Shown here: positions 23,468 through 34,397 of the stretch, in pieces
Numbering within the stretch: the stretch's first letter is position 1
How the letters are laid out: the number at the start of each line of letters is the position of its first letter
Origin: Halomonas ventosae
Lineage (GTDB): Bacteria; Pseudomonadota; Gammaproteobacteria; Pseudomonadales; Halomonadaceae
Direction of reading: 5' to 3'
DNA length: 64,000 bases
Assembly (NCBI RefSeq): GCF_004363555.1
Contig: NZ_SNZJ01000017.1
Location: 1-64,000, forward strand
Translations under genes and position numbers: made by a program
Notes under the pieces: model-generated
Seen by the model: only the letters and a program-made list of their open reading frames with translations
Told to the model about the DNA's origin: nothing
Databases searched by the model: none

Positions 23468-24088
23468 ATGCTCTCCCGCCGCCTGACGCGCCGCTGGCGC
23501 CTGCTCGCCCCGTTCTGCCTGGCTGCCCTGCTCGGCGGCTGCCTGGCGATTCCCCAGACCGGTCTCTTCGCCTTCCGCCTGGCCGTGACCTCGCTGGGGG
23601 TCGAGGAGGTGCGCATCGGCCCCTACGCCGTGGATGCCCGCCTCGACACCAGCGACCTCATGTCCCTGGCGATGTCGAGCCTCGGCGCCGGCAGCCTGCC
23701 CCTGCAGGCGACCCTCGCCATGGGGCTCGGCCTGCCCACCGGGATGCCCCCCGTGGAGATGGCAGGCTTCCGCTGGACCCTGGACATGCCCGGCGTGGAG
23801 CCGGTCAGTGGCGACTACGAGCAGGACGTGACCCTCACCTCGGGCGACGATGCCAGGCTGCGCCTGCCGGTGGCCTTCGACCTGCTGGGCGGCGGCCGCG
23901 AGCAGCTGGCTCCCATGGTGGAGCTGGCCAGCCAGCTGGCCCGCCAGGGCGAGCTGCCCGCCGGCAGCGAACTGGCGATCACCCCCGGGGACCTGCACGG
24001 CCTGGGCATGACCCTGCCCGCCGGCCTGCTCACCCCCACCATCCGCCTGGGCGTCGGCGAGGACGGTTCGCTGATTCCGCAGGGGTAA
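23468..24088 (+). CDS. Uncharacterised lipoprotein (206 aa)
   Basis: The ATG at 23468 follows CGGAGG by 9 nt and gives a signal peptide with lipobox LLGGC (Cys at about 25). The mature part is mainly beta-strand-like with alternating hydrophobics (VTSLGVEEVRIGPYAVDARLD, VEMAGFRWTLDMPGVEPVSG) and ends in a Gly-rich stretch. The pattern recalls water-stress (WHy/LEA-2-like) beta-sandwich lipoproteins, but the match is weak and I leave the function open. It stands alone between der and a repeat element. Confidence 0.7.
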   Translation: MLSRRLTRRWRLLAPFCLAALLGGCLAIPQTGLFAFRLAVTSLGVEEVRIGPYAVDARLDTSDLMSLAMSSLGAGSLPLQATLAMGLGLPTGMPPVEMAGFRWTLDMPGVEPVSGDYEQDVTLTSGDDARLRLPVAFDLLGGGREQLAPMVELASQLARQGELPAGSELAITPGDLHGLGMTLPAGLLTPTIRLGVGEDGSLIPQG

Positions 24089-24104
24089 GATCGCCAAAGG
24101 ACAA

Positions 24105-24162
24105 GAGGGGCGCCGGGGACAGGTCGTAGGGAAGTGGTAGAGCCTGTCGCCGGATCAGCCCC
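24105..24162 (-). repeat. Dispersed palindromic repeat, copy C (internally shortened)
   Basis: It shares AGGGGCGCCGG-GACAGG at one end and CCTGTCGCCGG-CAGCCCC at the other with copy B (52649-52757). Only 19 bp lie between the GACAGG (24118-24123) and CCTGTC (24143-24148) arms, compared with 70 bp between the 7-bp arms of copy B. It lies between the 3' ends of two convergent genes. Confidence 0.75.
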
Positions 24163-24190
24163 GCTCCCTGGACTCTACCTGACGTATCAG

Positions 24191-25057
24191 CTACTTCCCG
24201 TGCAGGCGGCGCCTGCCCACCCACTGGGTGGCGAACTGCCAGGCGCCGCGACCGCTGCGCCCGCCACGCAGGGTGGCGAAGCGGATCGCCTCGGCGCGGG
24301 CCTCGGCGTTCCAGTCCTCGCGGTGCCCCAACTGGGTGACCCAGTGACAGCACGCCTCCAGGTAGACGTCCTGGTTGAAGGGGTGGAAGCCCAGCCACAG
24401 GCCGAAGCGGTCGGAGAGCGAGATCTTCTCCTCCACGGCATCGCCGTGGTGGAGTTCGTCGCCCACCAGCCGCGAGCCCTCGTTGTCGCTCATCGACTCC
24501 GGCAGCAGGTGGCGGCGGTTGGAAGTGGCGTAGAGCAGCACGTTGGACGGCGGTCCGGTCAGGGCCCCGTCCAGCACGCTCTTCAGTGCCTTGTAGGCAT
24601 CGTCGTGCCCCTCGAAGGAGAGGTCGTCGCAGTAGACGACGAAGCGCTGGCGCTGGTGGCGCAGCTGCTCCACCAGCATCGGCAGCGCCGAGAGGTCATG
24701 GCGGTCCACCTGCACCAGGCGCAGCCCCTCACCGGACAGGCTGTTGAGCAGGGCACGGATCAGCGACGACTTGCCGCTGCCTCGCGAGCCCCACAGCAGG
24801 GCGTGGTTGGCAGGATGGCCCTGCAGGAAGGCGCGGGTGTTGTCGACCAGCGCCAGCTTCTGGCGCTCGATGCCCAGCAGGTCGTCGAGTGCCAGGGCGT
24901 CGCGGGGCGGCACCGGCAGCAGCCGGCCCCCCAGGGCATGGCGCTGCCAGAGGGCGGCGACATCCCGCTCCCAGTCCACCTCCAGCGGGGCTGGCGGCAG
25001 CCAGTGTTCGACGTGATCCAGCAGCTTGAGCAAACGACGCGACAGCTCGGCGTCCAT
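24191..25057 (-). CDS. DUF815-type P-loop ATPase
   Basis: A 288-aa protein with Walker A GSRGSGKSS (about residues 90-98), Walker B FVVYCDDLSFEG near 139, and the family's sensor-like YATSNRRHLLPE and LSDRFGLWLGFHPF motifs. DUF815 proteins are AAA-related ATPases of unknown substrate, widespread in proteobacteria. The ATG at 25057 is chosen over one 21 bp upstream because GGAGGAAG lies just before it. It is a monocistronic minus-strand gene whose 3' end meets repeat copy C. Confidence 0.85.
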   Translation of the reverse strand: MDAELSRRLLKLLDHVEHWLPPAPLEVDWERDVAALWQRHALGGRLLPVPPRDALALDDLLGIERQKLALVDNTRAFLQGHPANHALLWGSRGSGKSSLIRALLNSLSGEGLRLVQVDRHDLSALPMLVEQLRHQRQRFVVYCDDLSFEGHDDAYKALKSVLDGALTGPPSNVLLYATSNRRHLLPESMSDNEGSRLVGDELHHGDAVEEKISLSDRFGLWLGFHPFNQDVYLEACCHWVTQLGHREDWNAEARAEAIRFATLRGGRSGRGAWQFATQWVGRRRLHGK

Positions 25058-25175
25058 GGGCTTCCTCCGGGTGTGCATGTTTCGCGGTTGACCTCACCGG
25101 CGTTCGGGGTATCTTGTGGCGAACCTCGACGCCCCGTCCAGAGTCTCAGTGATCTGGAACCGACAGGAGCTCTCC

Positions 25176-25979
25176 ATGCGCTGGACCCGTTTGCTTGCCG
25201 TAGGCGCCCTGAGCGTCAGCCTCGCCGCCTGCACCACCTCGCCCACCGGACGATCGCAACTGACCCTGATGTCCGACGAGCAGCTCGACCAGATGGGGGC
25301 CCAGGCCTTCGCCCAGTATCAGCAGGAGCTGCCGACGGTCGGCGGTGCGCCGCTGCGCTACGTGCAGTGCGTGACCGAGGCCGTGGTTCGTGCCCTGCCC
25401 GAGCGGGAGCGCAACCAGAACTGGCAGGTCAAGGTCTTCGAGTCCGAGGACGCCAACGCCTTCGCCCTCCCCGGCGGCTACGTGGGCATCAACACCGGCC
25501 TGCTCCAGGTCGCCCAGAACCAGGACCAGCTCGCCGCGGTGATCGGCCACGAGATCGCCCATGTGCTGGCCCGCCATGCCAACGAGCGCGCCTCCACCCA
25601 GACCGCCACCCAGCTCGGCCTCTCGGTGATCTCCTCCGCCTCCGGCATGCAGGGCGCCGGGGGCGAGACCATGATGGCGGCGCTGGGCATGGGCGCCCAG
25701 TACGGCATCCTGCTGCCCTTCTCGCGGCGCCACGAGAGCGAGGCCGACACCCTGGGCCTGACCCTGATGGCCGACGCCGGCTTTGACCCGCGGGCCAGCA
25801 TCGCGCTGTGGAACAACATGGGGGCCGCCGGGGGCGGTGCCCGGCCACCGGCCTGGATGTCCACCCACCCCAGCCACGGCCAGCGCATCGGCGGCCTGGA
25901 AGCGGCCATGGGCGAGGCCATGGCCCGCTACGAGCGGGCGCGCAACGCCGGCCGCACGCCCAACTGCCCGCGCCCCTGA
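25176..25979 (+). CDS. M48-family lipoprotein metalloprotease (LoiP/YcaL-like)
   Basis: A 267-aa lipoprotein with lipobox LAAC (Cys18). The zinc motif is HEIAHVLARH (near residues 126-135), and the third ligand is in ESEADTLGL. LoiP- and YcaL-type proteases act at the outer membrane on misassembled proteins. The ATG at 25176 follows CAGGAG. The longer upstream reading would bury the signal peptide and is rejected. A small membrane protein gene follows 17 bp later. Confidence 0.9.
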   Translation: MRWTRLLAVGALSVSLAACTTSPTGRSQLTLMSDEQLDQMGAQAFAQYQQELPTVGGAPLRYVQCVTEAVVRALPERERNQNWQVKVFESEDANAFALPGGYVGINTGLLQVAQNQDQLAAVIGHEIAHVLARHANERASTQTATQLGLSVISSASGMQGAGGETMMAALGMGAQYGILLPFSRRHESEADTLGLTLMADAGFDPRASIALWNNMGAAGGGARPPAWMSTHPSHGQRIGGLEAAMGEAMARYERARNAGRTPNCPRP

Positions 25980-25996
25980 CGGAAGACTCGACACCT

Positions 25997-26257
25997 ATGC
26001 TGAAGCTCGGATTGCTGCTGCTGGTGGCGCCCATCCTGGTGTTGATGGGCGCCTACTTCATGGAACTGGGCGACGTGCGCGACTGCCTGCTCGTCCAGGA
26101 GGGACACTGGGACTACCGGTCGGGCGTCTGCCGCGACACCGCCCAGCCCTTCGTGCCCTGGATCGACCGCCACCCCTGGCTGGTCAACGGCGGCATGCTG
26201 ACCTCGGTGGCCGGTGTGGCGCTGTGCATGGTCGGGCTCTACGTCAAGAGACGCTGA
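25997..26257 (+). CDS. Small two-helix membrane protein (86 aa)
   Basis: The ATG at 25997 gives a protein with hydrophobic segments at about 4-22 and 62-82. Between them lies a periplasm-like loop holding two cysteines (VRDCLLVQ and SGVCRDT) that could form a disulfide. The tail YVKRR is basic. No family is recognised. The tight spacing suggests co-transcription with the upstream M48 protease. The 3' end lies in a 23-bp direct repeat. Confidence 0.65.
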   Translation: MLKLGLLLLVAPILVLMGAYFMELGDVRDCLLVQEGHWDYRSGVCRDTAQPFVPWIDRHPWLVNGGMLTSVAGVALCMVGLYVKRR

Positions 26258-26267
26258 AGGCTCCACG

Positions 26268-26281
<14 letters not shown>
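26235..26281. repeat. Imperfect 23-bp direct repeat at convergent gene ends
   Basis: Two copies (26235-26257 and 26259-26281) differ at 2 of 23 positions and are separated by 1 bp. The first carries the stop of the 86-aa membrane protein and the second carries the aroE stop on the other strand. A recent local duplication may have moved one of the two stop codons. Confidence 0.85.
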
Positions 26282-28622
<2,341 letters not shown>

Positions 28623-28679
28623 GGGTCTCCTCGCCTGAGCTCGACATGCCGGATGACCGGCGTCAGGGGGCATATCCTA

Positions 28680-29777
28680 TCACGCCCCCGGCCGAGTCGG
28701 CAGGCGCACCCAGCCGCCGGCGGCCTGGGTCACGGCGCCCTCGAGCTCCAGTTCGAGCAGGCCGCGCTGGCAGTCGGCGACGCCCCGGCCGGTCAGGGCC
28801 ACCAGGGCATCCACCGGCGTGGGCGTGTCGCTCAACCAGCGCAGCAGCGAATCCTCCCCCGCCTCGGCCGGCTCGGGCCCGGGGGTCGATATGGGCGCGG
28901 TGGCCGCGGCCCACTGGCTGAGCTCGGCGAGGATGTCATCCAGGTCGCGGACCAGCACGGCGCCATCGCGGATGAGCTGCAGGCAGCCCCGGGCCATGGG
29001 GTTGTGGATCGAGCCGGGCAGGGCGAAGACCTCGCGATTCTGCTCGAGAGCCAGTCGGGCACTGACCAGCGAGCCGCTGCGCTCGGCGGCCTCCACCACC
29101 AGCACGCCAAGCGAGAGGCCGGTGACGATGCGGTTACGTCGCGGGAAGAAGCCGGCCCGTGCCGTGGTGCCCGGCGGATGCTCGGAGAGCAGCAGGCCGC
29201 CGCTCTCCTGCAGGCGCCGGTGAAGGCGATGGTTGCGCGGCGGATAGATCACATCCACCCCGCAACCGAGCACCGCCACGCTCGCCCCGCCGGCGTCGAG
29301 TGCCGCCTGCTGGGCGGCGGCATCGATGCCCAGTGCCATGCCGCTGACCACGCACCAGCCCCGTCCGGCCAGCTCCCGGGCGAAGCCGGCGGCATTGGTG
29401 AGCCCCTCGCGGGTCGGCCGCCGCGAGCCGACCATGGCCAGCCGCGGCGGGCCGAGGGCCCCGAGGTCGCCCAGCGCCCAGAGCACCGGCGGAGGGTCGG
29501 CAATCTGCCCGAGCAGCCTCGGCCAGGCCGGATGGTCGGGATGGATCAGGTGCCGGGCGGGCTCGGCCGCGAGCCACGCCTCGTCGGCGGAGAGCTCGGC
29601 GGCGAGTGGACTGCGGGCGGGGTGGTCGAGCCACAGCCGCAGGGGCATGGCCGCCTCGCGCGGCAGCACCGCCAGCCAGCCGTCCGGCCAGTCGGGCCGC
29701 GCCGCCACCAGTTCGGCCAGGCGCGCGGCGCCCATGCCGGGCAGCCGGGCGAGGGCCAGCCATTCCCGCGCCTGCAC
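28680..29777 (-). CDS. dprA: DNA-processing protein DprA
   Basis: A 365-aa protein that loads RecA on incoming single-stranded DNA during transformation. The Rossmann-type core holds MVGSRRPTREGL, VSGMALGIDAAAQQAAL, VLGCGVDVIYPPRN and SEHPPGTTARAGFFPRRNRIV. A C-terminal winged-helix region (about 310-360) follows an Ala/Pro-rich linker. Competence in this organism is not otherwise indicated in the window except by pilW. Confidence 0.95.
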   Translation of the reverse strand: MQAREWLALARLPGMGAARLAELVAARPDWPDGWLAVLPREAAMPLRLWLDHPARSPLAAELSADEAWLAAEPARHLIHPDHPAWPRLLGQIADPPPVLWALGDLGALGPPRLAMVGSRRPTREGLTNAAGFARELAGRGWCVVSGMALGIDAAAQQAALDAGGASVAVLGCGVDVIYPPRNHRLHRRLQESGGLLLSEHPPGTTARAGFFPRRNRIVTGLSLGVLVVEAAERSGSLVSARLALEQNREVFALPGSIHNPMARGCLQLIRDGAVLVRDLDDILAELSQWAAATAPISTPGPEPAEAGEDSLLRWLSDTPTPVDALVALTGRGVADCQRGLLELELEGAVTQAAGGWVRLPTRPGA

Positions 29778-29791
29778 CGTCGTGTCTCGCC

Positions 29792-30901
29792 CTAGCGCAG
29801 CGCCGTATCCAGCAGCCGCTGCGGGCTGTGGATGCGATCGCCCACGGAGAGGGTGCGACTGGCCTGCATCACCAGGCCGTAGCTCATCTTCTCGTAGGGC
29901 CGGAAGACCATCACCAGGCCGGCATCCTCGCCGGGCAGGCGCAGCGCCTCGCCGGTGCGCGGGTCACTGACCAGCTCGCCGCGCTGCTCGACCATCAGCA
30001 CATGGCCTGCCTCCAGGCCGTCGCGGCGGCCGCGGTCCAGCGCCACCACCTGCAGGCGGCCGATGAAGCGCACGCCACCGGGGACCGCCAGGATGCGCCC
30101 CTCGACCTCCCGGTCAGGGGCGCGGGGCAGGAACTCGGTGACCAGCCGGCGATCCTCCAGCGGCAGCACGATATCGTCGTTGCGCACCTCCTGGCTGGAA
30201 GAGGTCACCTCCAGTACCGCGATGTCCTCCTCCTGGCGCAGGCGGCGCGCCTGGCCGACGCTCTCCAGCTCGAGGCCGAGCAGTTCGCCGCTGGCGCTGT
30301 CGACATAGCGCTCGCCCACCCGGTAGATGCCGAAGCGACCACCGCCCTCGACCCGGCCGCGGGCATAGAGGCGGTCGCCGCCACCGCTGACCAGGCGGCC
30401 ATCGTCCCCGGCGACCACATAGGCCAGCTCGTCCAGCGCCTCGGGGTCGTCGATGACGCGGTGCTCGCGCAGGAAGTGGCGCACGGCATCCAGGGGAATC
30501 GGCTCGATGGCCTCGCGGTGCGGGGTGGTGCGGACCTCGGGCGACAGCCGGACCATGCCCTGGCCACGCTCGAGGCCGAGACAGGGGCGTCCGTTGCAGT
30601 CGTAGAGGTAGACGACATCGCCGGGATAGATCAGGTGCGGGTTCTCGATCTGCGGATTGACCTGCCATACCTCGGGCCACTGCCAGGGGTGCTGCAGGAA
30701 TCGGCCGGAGATGTCCCACAGGGTGTCCCCCCTGACCACCGTATAGCGATCCGGTGCATCGCCTCTCAGGCCATCCTCCCAGGAGAGTCCCTGAGCCTGG
30801 GCCAGCGTGGCGGCGAGGCCCAGGGCCCCACCCACCAGCAGGGTACCGACCCTCCCCTTCAGCCGCTGGCGCCACCCCGCTGCGCATCCTGTCTGTCTCA
30901 T
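29792..30901 (-). CDS. LysM-domain periplasmic protein
   Basis: A 369-aa protein with a signal peptide (cleavage near AQA-QG, about residue 37) and a LysM peptidoglycan-binding domain (about 52-98: YTVVRGDTLWDISGRFL, PQIENPHLIYPGDVVYL). The large remaining part resembles the LysM/YgaU-like proteins found next to dprA in Pseudomonas (PA0020 type). The ATG at 30901 is chosen because GGAGAGCAGGG precedes it. An upstream ATG adds 14 residues of unlikely signal sequence. It is divergent from def. Confidence 0.88.
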   Translation of the reverse strand: MRQTGCAAGWRQRLKGRVGTLLVGGALGLAATLAQAQGLSWEDGLRGDAPDRYTVVRGDTLWDISGRFLQHPWQWPEVWQVNPQIENPHLIYPGDVVYLYDCNGRPCLGLERGQGMVRLSPEVRTTPHREAIEPIPLDAVRHFLREHRVIDDPEALDELAYVVAGDDGRLVSGGGDRLYARGRVEGGGRFGIYRVGERYVDSASGELLGLELESVGQARRLRQEEDIAVLEVTSSSQEVRNDDIVLPLEDRRLVTEFLPRAPDREVEGRILAVPGGVRFIGRLQVVALDRGRRDGLEAGHVLMVEQRGELVSDPRTGEALRLPGEDAGLVMVFRPYEKMSYGLVMQASRTLSVGDRIHSPQRLLDTALR

Positions 30902-30999
30902 CCCTGCTCTCCCCCGCGTTGCTGGCCTCACGCCTGGCGCCATGGAACGACGACGACGTGGTATAGTCAGATACTATCGATGTGATGCACGCTCGGCGG

Positions 31000-31049
31000 T
31001 TTCGCCCCCGGGCGCGTACTTCTAGAATAGTGTCATCTTGTAAATGACA
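31000..31049 (+). promoter_or_regulatory. Possible def promoter with adjacent inverted repeat
   Basis: TTTCGC and TAGAAT are spaced by 17 bp (31000-31028). Immediately downstream, TGTCAT (31031-31036) and ATGACA (31044-31049) form a 6-bp inverted repeat with a 7-bp centre, placed like an operator. A second palindrome, ATAGT/ACTAT (30963-30977), lies on the lysM side. The region is markedly AT-richer than its surroundings. Confidence 0.4.
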
Positions 31050-31071
31050 GCATAACGGTGATTCCAACGCC

Positions 31072-31584
31072 ATGGCCAAATTACCTATCCTCGAATTTCC
31101 CGACGAGCGGCTGCGCACCATCGCGACGCCGGTCGAGACGGTAGACGACGAGGTGCGTCGGCTGGTCGACGACATGCTCGAGACCATGTACGACGCGCGC
31201 GGCATCGGACTGGCCGCTACCCAGGTGGACGTGCATCGCCGGGTCATCGTCATGGACGTCAGCGACGACCAGTCGCAGCCGCTGGTGCTGATCAACCCGG
31301 AATTCACGCCCATCGGCGACGAACGCGAGCCGATGCAGGAGGGCTGCCTGTCGATCCCGGAGTACTACGCCGAGGTCCCCCGTGCCCTGAAGGTACACCT
31401 CAAGGCGCTGGGTCGTGACGGCCAGCCCTACGAGATGGAGGCCGATGGCCTGCTCGCCCACTGCATCCAGCACGAGTACGATCACCTGGAGGGCGTGCTG
31501 TTCGTCGACTACCTCTCCGCGCTCAAGCGTGACCGGGTGATGAAGAAGATGCAGAAGCGCCACCGGCTGATGCAGCCCGCCTGA
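31072..31584 (+). CDS. def: Peptide deformylase
   Basis: A 170-aa Fe/Zn enzyme that removes the N-formyl group from nascent proteins. All three motifs are intact: [15 protein letters not shown] (Cys ligand) and QHEYDHLEG with two His ligands and catalytic Glu. It is followed by fmt and rsmB. Confidence 0.97.
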   Translation: MAKLPILEFPDERLRTIATPVETVDDEVRRLVDDMLETMYDARGIGLAATQVDVHRRVIVMDVSDDQSQPLVLINPEFTPIGDEREPMQEGCLSIPEYYAEVPRALKVHLKALGRDGQPYEMEADGLLAHCIQHEYDHLEGVLFVDYLSALKRDRVMKKMQKRHRLMQPA

Positions 31585-31609
31585 CACCCGCCGAACCGGA
31601 CCTCCCGGA

Positions 31610-31637
31610 GAAGGCCGACGCCGTTGCGTCGGCCTTC
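31610..31637 (+). terminator. Hairpin between def and fmt
   Basis: A perfect 12-bp stem (GAAGGCCGACGC with its complement) has a CGTT loop and is followed by GTCGTTTCC. The T-tract is weak, so it may only attenuate def-fmt read-through. Confidence 0.55.
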
Positions 31638-31696
31638 GTCGTTTCCGGCCAGCTCCGTTATCATGACGGGCATCGCCCACTGGCAAGGCCCTGAAC

Positions 31697-32686
31697 ATGT
31701 CCCGACCCCTGCGCGTCATCTTCGCCGGCACCCCCGACTTCGCCGCCGAGAGCCTGGCGGCGCTGCTGGCGAGCCGCCACGACGTCGTCGCCGTCTATAC
31801 CCAGCCCGACCGCCCGGCCGGCCGCGGTCGCAGGCTGACCCCGAGCCCCGTGAAGGCCCTGGCGCAGGAGCATGGCCTGCCGGTCTTCCAGCCGTCGTCC
31901 CTGAAGGCGCCCGAGGTACAGGCCGAACTGGCGGGCCTTGAAGCCGACATCATGGTGGTGGTGGCCTACGGGCTGATCCTGCCCCGTGCCGTGCTCGAGA
32001 TCCCGCCGCTGGGCTGTCTCAACGTCCACGCCTCGCTGCTGCCGCGCTGGCGCGGGGCCGCCCCCATCCAGCGGGCCATCGAGGCCGGCGACCAGGAGAG
32101 CGGGGTGACCATCATGCAGATGGACGCGGGGCTGGACACCGGCGACATGCTGCTGGTCAGGCACACCCCGATCGCCGCTACCACCACCGGCGGCGAGCTC
32201 CACGACCGCCTGGCGAGCCTGGGCGGCCAGGCGCTCGTCGAGGCGCTGGATGCGCTGGCCGGTCCGGGACTCGACGCCACGCCCCAGCCCGAAGCGGGGG
32301 TCACCTATGCCGCCAAGCTCTCCAAGGCCGAGGCGGAGCTCGACTTCCGCCGCCCGGCCATGGAGCTCGCCGCCCGGGTCCGCGCCTTCAACCCCTGGCC
32401 GGTGGCCTGGTGCGCCCTGGGCGACGACCGGCTACGCCTGCGGATGGCGCAGGCCGCCTCTCCCGACGCAGGCGAGGCCCCGATGCCACCCGGCACCCTG
32501 CGCGCCCATGGCCCCGATGCCCTGCGCATCGCCTGCGGCGAGGCCGGCGACCAGCTGCTCGAGGTAACCCGCGCCCAGCTGCCCGGCGGCAAGCCCCTGG
32601 CGGTGAGCGAGCTGCTCAAGGCCCGCGCCGAGCGCCTCGCGCCCGGTACCCGGCTGGGACACACCGATGAGGAGGCCACCCCATGA
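31697..32686 (+). CDS. fmt: Methionyl-tRNA formyltransferase
   Basis: A 329-aa enzyme that formylates initiator Met-tRNA with 10-formyl-THF. The catalytic domain has [12 protein letters not shown] at the N-terminus, [21 protein letters not shown] (the N-H-S-LPR-RG motif) and DTGDML. The C-terminal tRNA-binding domain starts near residue 210. The stop overlaps the rsmB start (ATGA). Confidence 0.96.
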   Translation: MSRPLRVIFAGTPDFAAESLAALLASRHDVVAVYTQPDRPAGRGRRLTPSPVKALAQEHGLPVFQPSSLKAPEVQAELAGLEADIMVVVAYGLILPRAVLEIPPLGCLNVHASLLPRWRGAAPIQRAIEAGDQESGVTIMQMDAGLDTGDMLLVRHTPIAATTTGGELHDRLASLGGQALVEALDALAGPGLDATPQPEAGVTYAAKLSKAEAELDFRRPAMELAARVRAFNPWPVAWCALGDDRLRLRMAQAASPDAGEAPMPPGTLRAHGPDALRIACGEAGDQLLEVTRAQLPGGKPLAVSELLKARAERLAPGTRLGHTDEEATP

Positions 32687-34035
32687 GTCAGGCAACCCCT
32701 GCGCCCCGCGACCGGGAAGGCAGTCGCGACAACGGCCTGGCCGTGCGGGCCGCCGCCGCCCGCGCCCTGGCTCCGGTGATCACCGGCAAGGGCTCCCTCA
32801 CCGGCCTCGATGACCATCAGGTGGTGGCCCGCGACCGCGCCCTGTTCAAGGCGCTCTGCTTCGGCACCTGCCGCACCCTGCCACGCCTCGAGGCGTTGGC
32901 CGGCAAGCTGCTGGCCAAGCCGTTCAAGGCCCGCGACGCCGACGTCCAGGCCCTGCTGCTGCTCGGCATCCACCAGCTGCTCTACCTGCGCATTCCGGCC
33001 CACGCCGCCGTGGGCGAGACCGCCGGCGCCGCGCGCCTGCTCGGCAAGGAGTGGGCCACCCGGGTCCTCAACGGCTGCCTGCGTCGCCTGCAGCGCGAGA
33101 GCGCCGAGCTCCAGGCCGAGGTCGACCGCGACCCGGCCGTGGCACTGCTGCATCCCCGCTGGTGGCTCAAGGCCCTGCGCCAGGCCTGGCCCGATGACTG
33201 GCGCGCCATCTGCGAGGCCAACAACACCCCGGGGCCCATGACGCTGCGGATCAACCGCCGCCATGGCGACCGCGAGATGTACCTGGACCGCCTCGCCGCG
33301 GCGGGCATCCCGGCTCGCCTCTGTGCGCATGCCCCGGACGGCCTGACCCTCGAGACGCCCCGCGACGTCGAGACACTGCCCGGCTTCACCGCAGGCCATG
33401 TCAGCGTCCAGGACGAGTCGGCCCAGCTCGCCGCCGTGCTGCTCGGCCCGTCGCTGGCCCCGCGGCCCGGCGCCCGGGTGCTGGACGCCTGCTGCGCCCC
33501 CGGCGGCAAGACCGCCCACCTGCTGGAACTCTTCGACATCGACCTGCAGGCCATCGACAGCGATGCCGGCCGCCTGGCCCGGGTCGAGGATACCCTGGCG
33601 CGCCTGGGGCTTTCCGCGACCCTGGCCGAGGGCGACGCCACCACCCGCGACTGGTGGGACGGCACGCCCTTCGACGCCATCCTGCTCGATGCCCCCTGCT
33701 CCGGCAGCGGCGTGATCCGCCGCCACCCCGACATCAAGCGGCTGCGCCGCCCCTCGGACATCCCCAGGCTGGCCGAGCTCCAGGGCCGGCTGCTCGACAA
33801 CCTCTGGCCGCTGCTGCGCCCCGGCGGCACCCTGCTCTACGCCACCTGCTCGGTGCTGCCCGAGGAGAACGCCGAGCAGATCGAGCGCTTCCTCGCCCGC
33901 ACCCCGGAGGCGGTGGCGACCACCCCGGCCGACATGGCCTGGGGCCGCGCCTCGGGTGCCGGACGGCAATTGCTGCCACAGCCGGACAGCCACGACGGCT
34001 TCTTCTATGCCAGACTGGAGAGGCACCCCGCCTGA
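32683..34035 (+). CDS. rsmB: 16S rRNA (cytosine-967-C5)-methyltransferase
   Basis: A 450-aa enzyme with an N-terminal NusB-like domain (about 20-160) and a C-terminal Rossmann methyltransferase domain. Motifs are [16 protein letters not shown] (SAM), [17 protein letters not shown] and [13 protein letters not shown], with the two catalytic cysteines. Coupled translation with fmt. The Pseudomonas-like order then continues with trkA. Confidence 0.96.
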   Translation: MSQATPAPRDREGSRDNGLAVRAAAARALAPVITGKGSLTGLDDHQVVARDRALFKALCFGTCRTLPRLEALAGKLLAKPFKARDADVQALLLLGIHQLLYLRIPAHAAVGETAGAARLLGKEWATRVLNGCLRRLQRESAELQAEVDRDPAVALLHPRWWLKALRQAWPDDWRAICEANNTPGPMTLRINRRHGDREMYLDRLAAAGIPARLCAHAPDGLTLETPRDVETLPGFTAGHVSVQDESAQLAAVLLGPSLAPRPGARVLDACCAPGGKTAHLLELFDIDLQAIDSDAGRLARVEDTLARLGLSATLAEGDATTRDWWDGTPFDAILLDAPCSGSGVIRRHPDIKRLRRPSDIPRLAELQGRLLDNLWPLLRPGGTLLYATCSVLPEENAEQIERFLARTPEAVATTPADMAWGRASGAGRQLLPQPDSHDGFFYARLERHPA

Positions 34036-34070
34036 GGGCGGGTGGTCCGTTCCCTGACACTGGAGGTCCC

Positions 34071-34277
34071 ATGAGCCACCACACCTACAAGCACATCGAG
34101 CTGACGGGCTCCTCGGAGAAGGACATCGAGGACGCCATCCAGAGTGCGCTGACCAAGGCGGCCGAGAGCCTGCATGGCATGCGCTGGTTCGAGGTCGTGG
34201 ACACCCGCGGCCATATCGAGCACGGGCGGGTCGCCCACTGGCAGGTCACCATCAAGGTCGGCTTCACCCTTGACTGA
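34071..34277 (+). CDS. Dodecin (flavin-binding)
   Basis: The ATG at 34071 after GGAGGT gives a 68-aa protein. [37 protein letters not shown] and the closing [15 protein letters not shown] segment match dodecin. Dodecins form hollow 12-mers that store flavin or CoA. The Trp in MRWFEV is the residue that stacks on flavin. The gene is inserted between rsmB and trkA. Confidence 0.93.
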   Translation: MSHHTYKHIELTGSSEKDIEDAIQSALTKAAESLHGMRWFEVVDTRGHIEHGRVAHWQVTIKVGFTLD

Positions 34278-34333
34278 GCCACGACGCGGCCTGTTCTTCT
34301 CACGGCGGCTGGTTTAGGCTTGCCTCGTCATGT

Positions 34334-34356
34334 TGCGGCGCACAAGGTGCGCCGCA
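34334..34356 (+). other. Perfect 10-bp hairpin in trkA leader
   Basis: TGCGGCGCAC pairs with GTGCGCCGCA over a 3-nt loop, 42 bp before the trkA ATG and about 57 bp after the dodecin stop. No T-tract follows. It could end the upstream transcript weakly or fold in the trkA leader. Confidence 0.45.
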
Positions 34357-34397
34357 CTCGGTACCCCTCGGCCTGACCGGAGCGGACGGCAACGACC

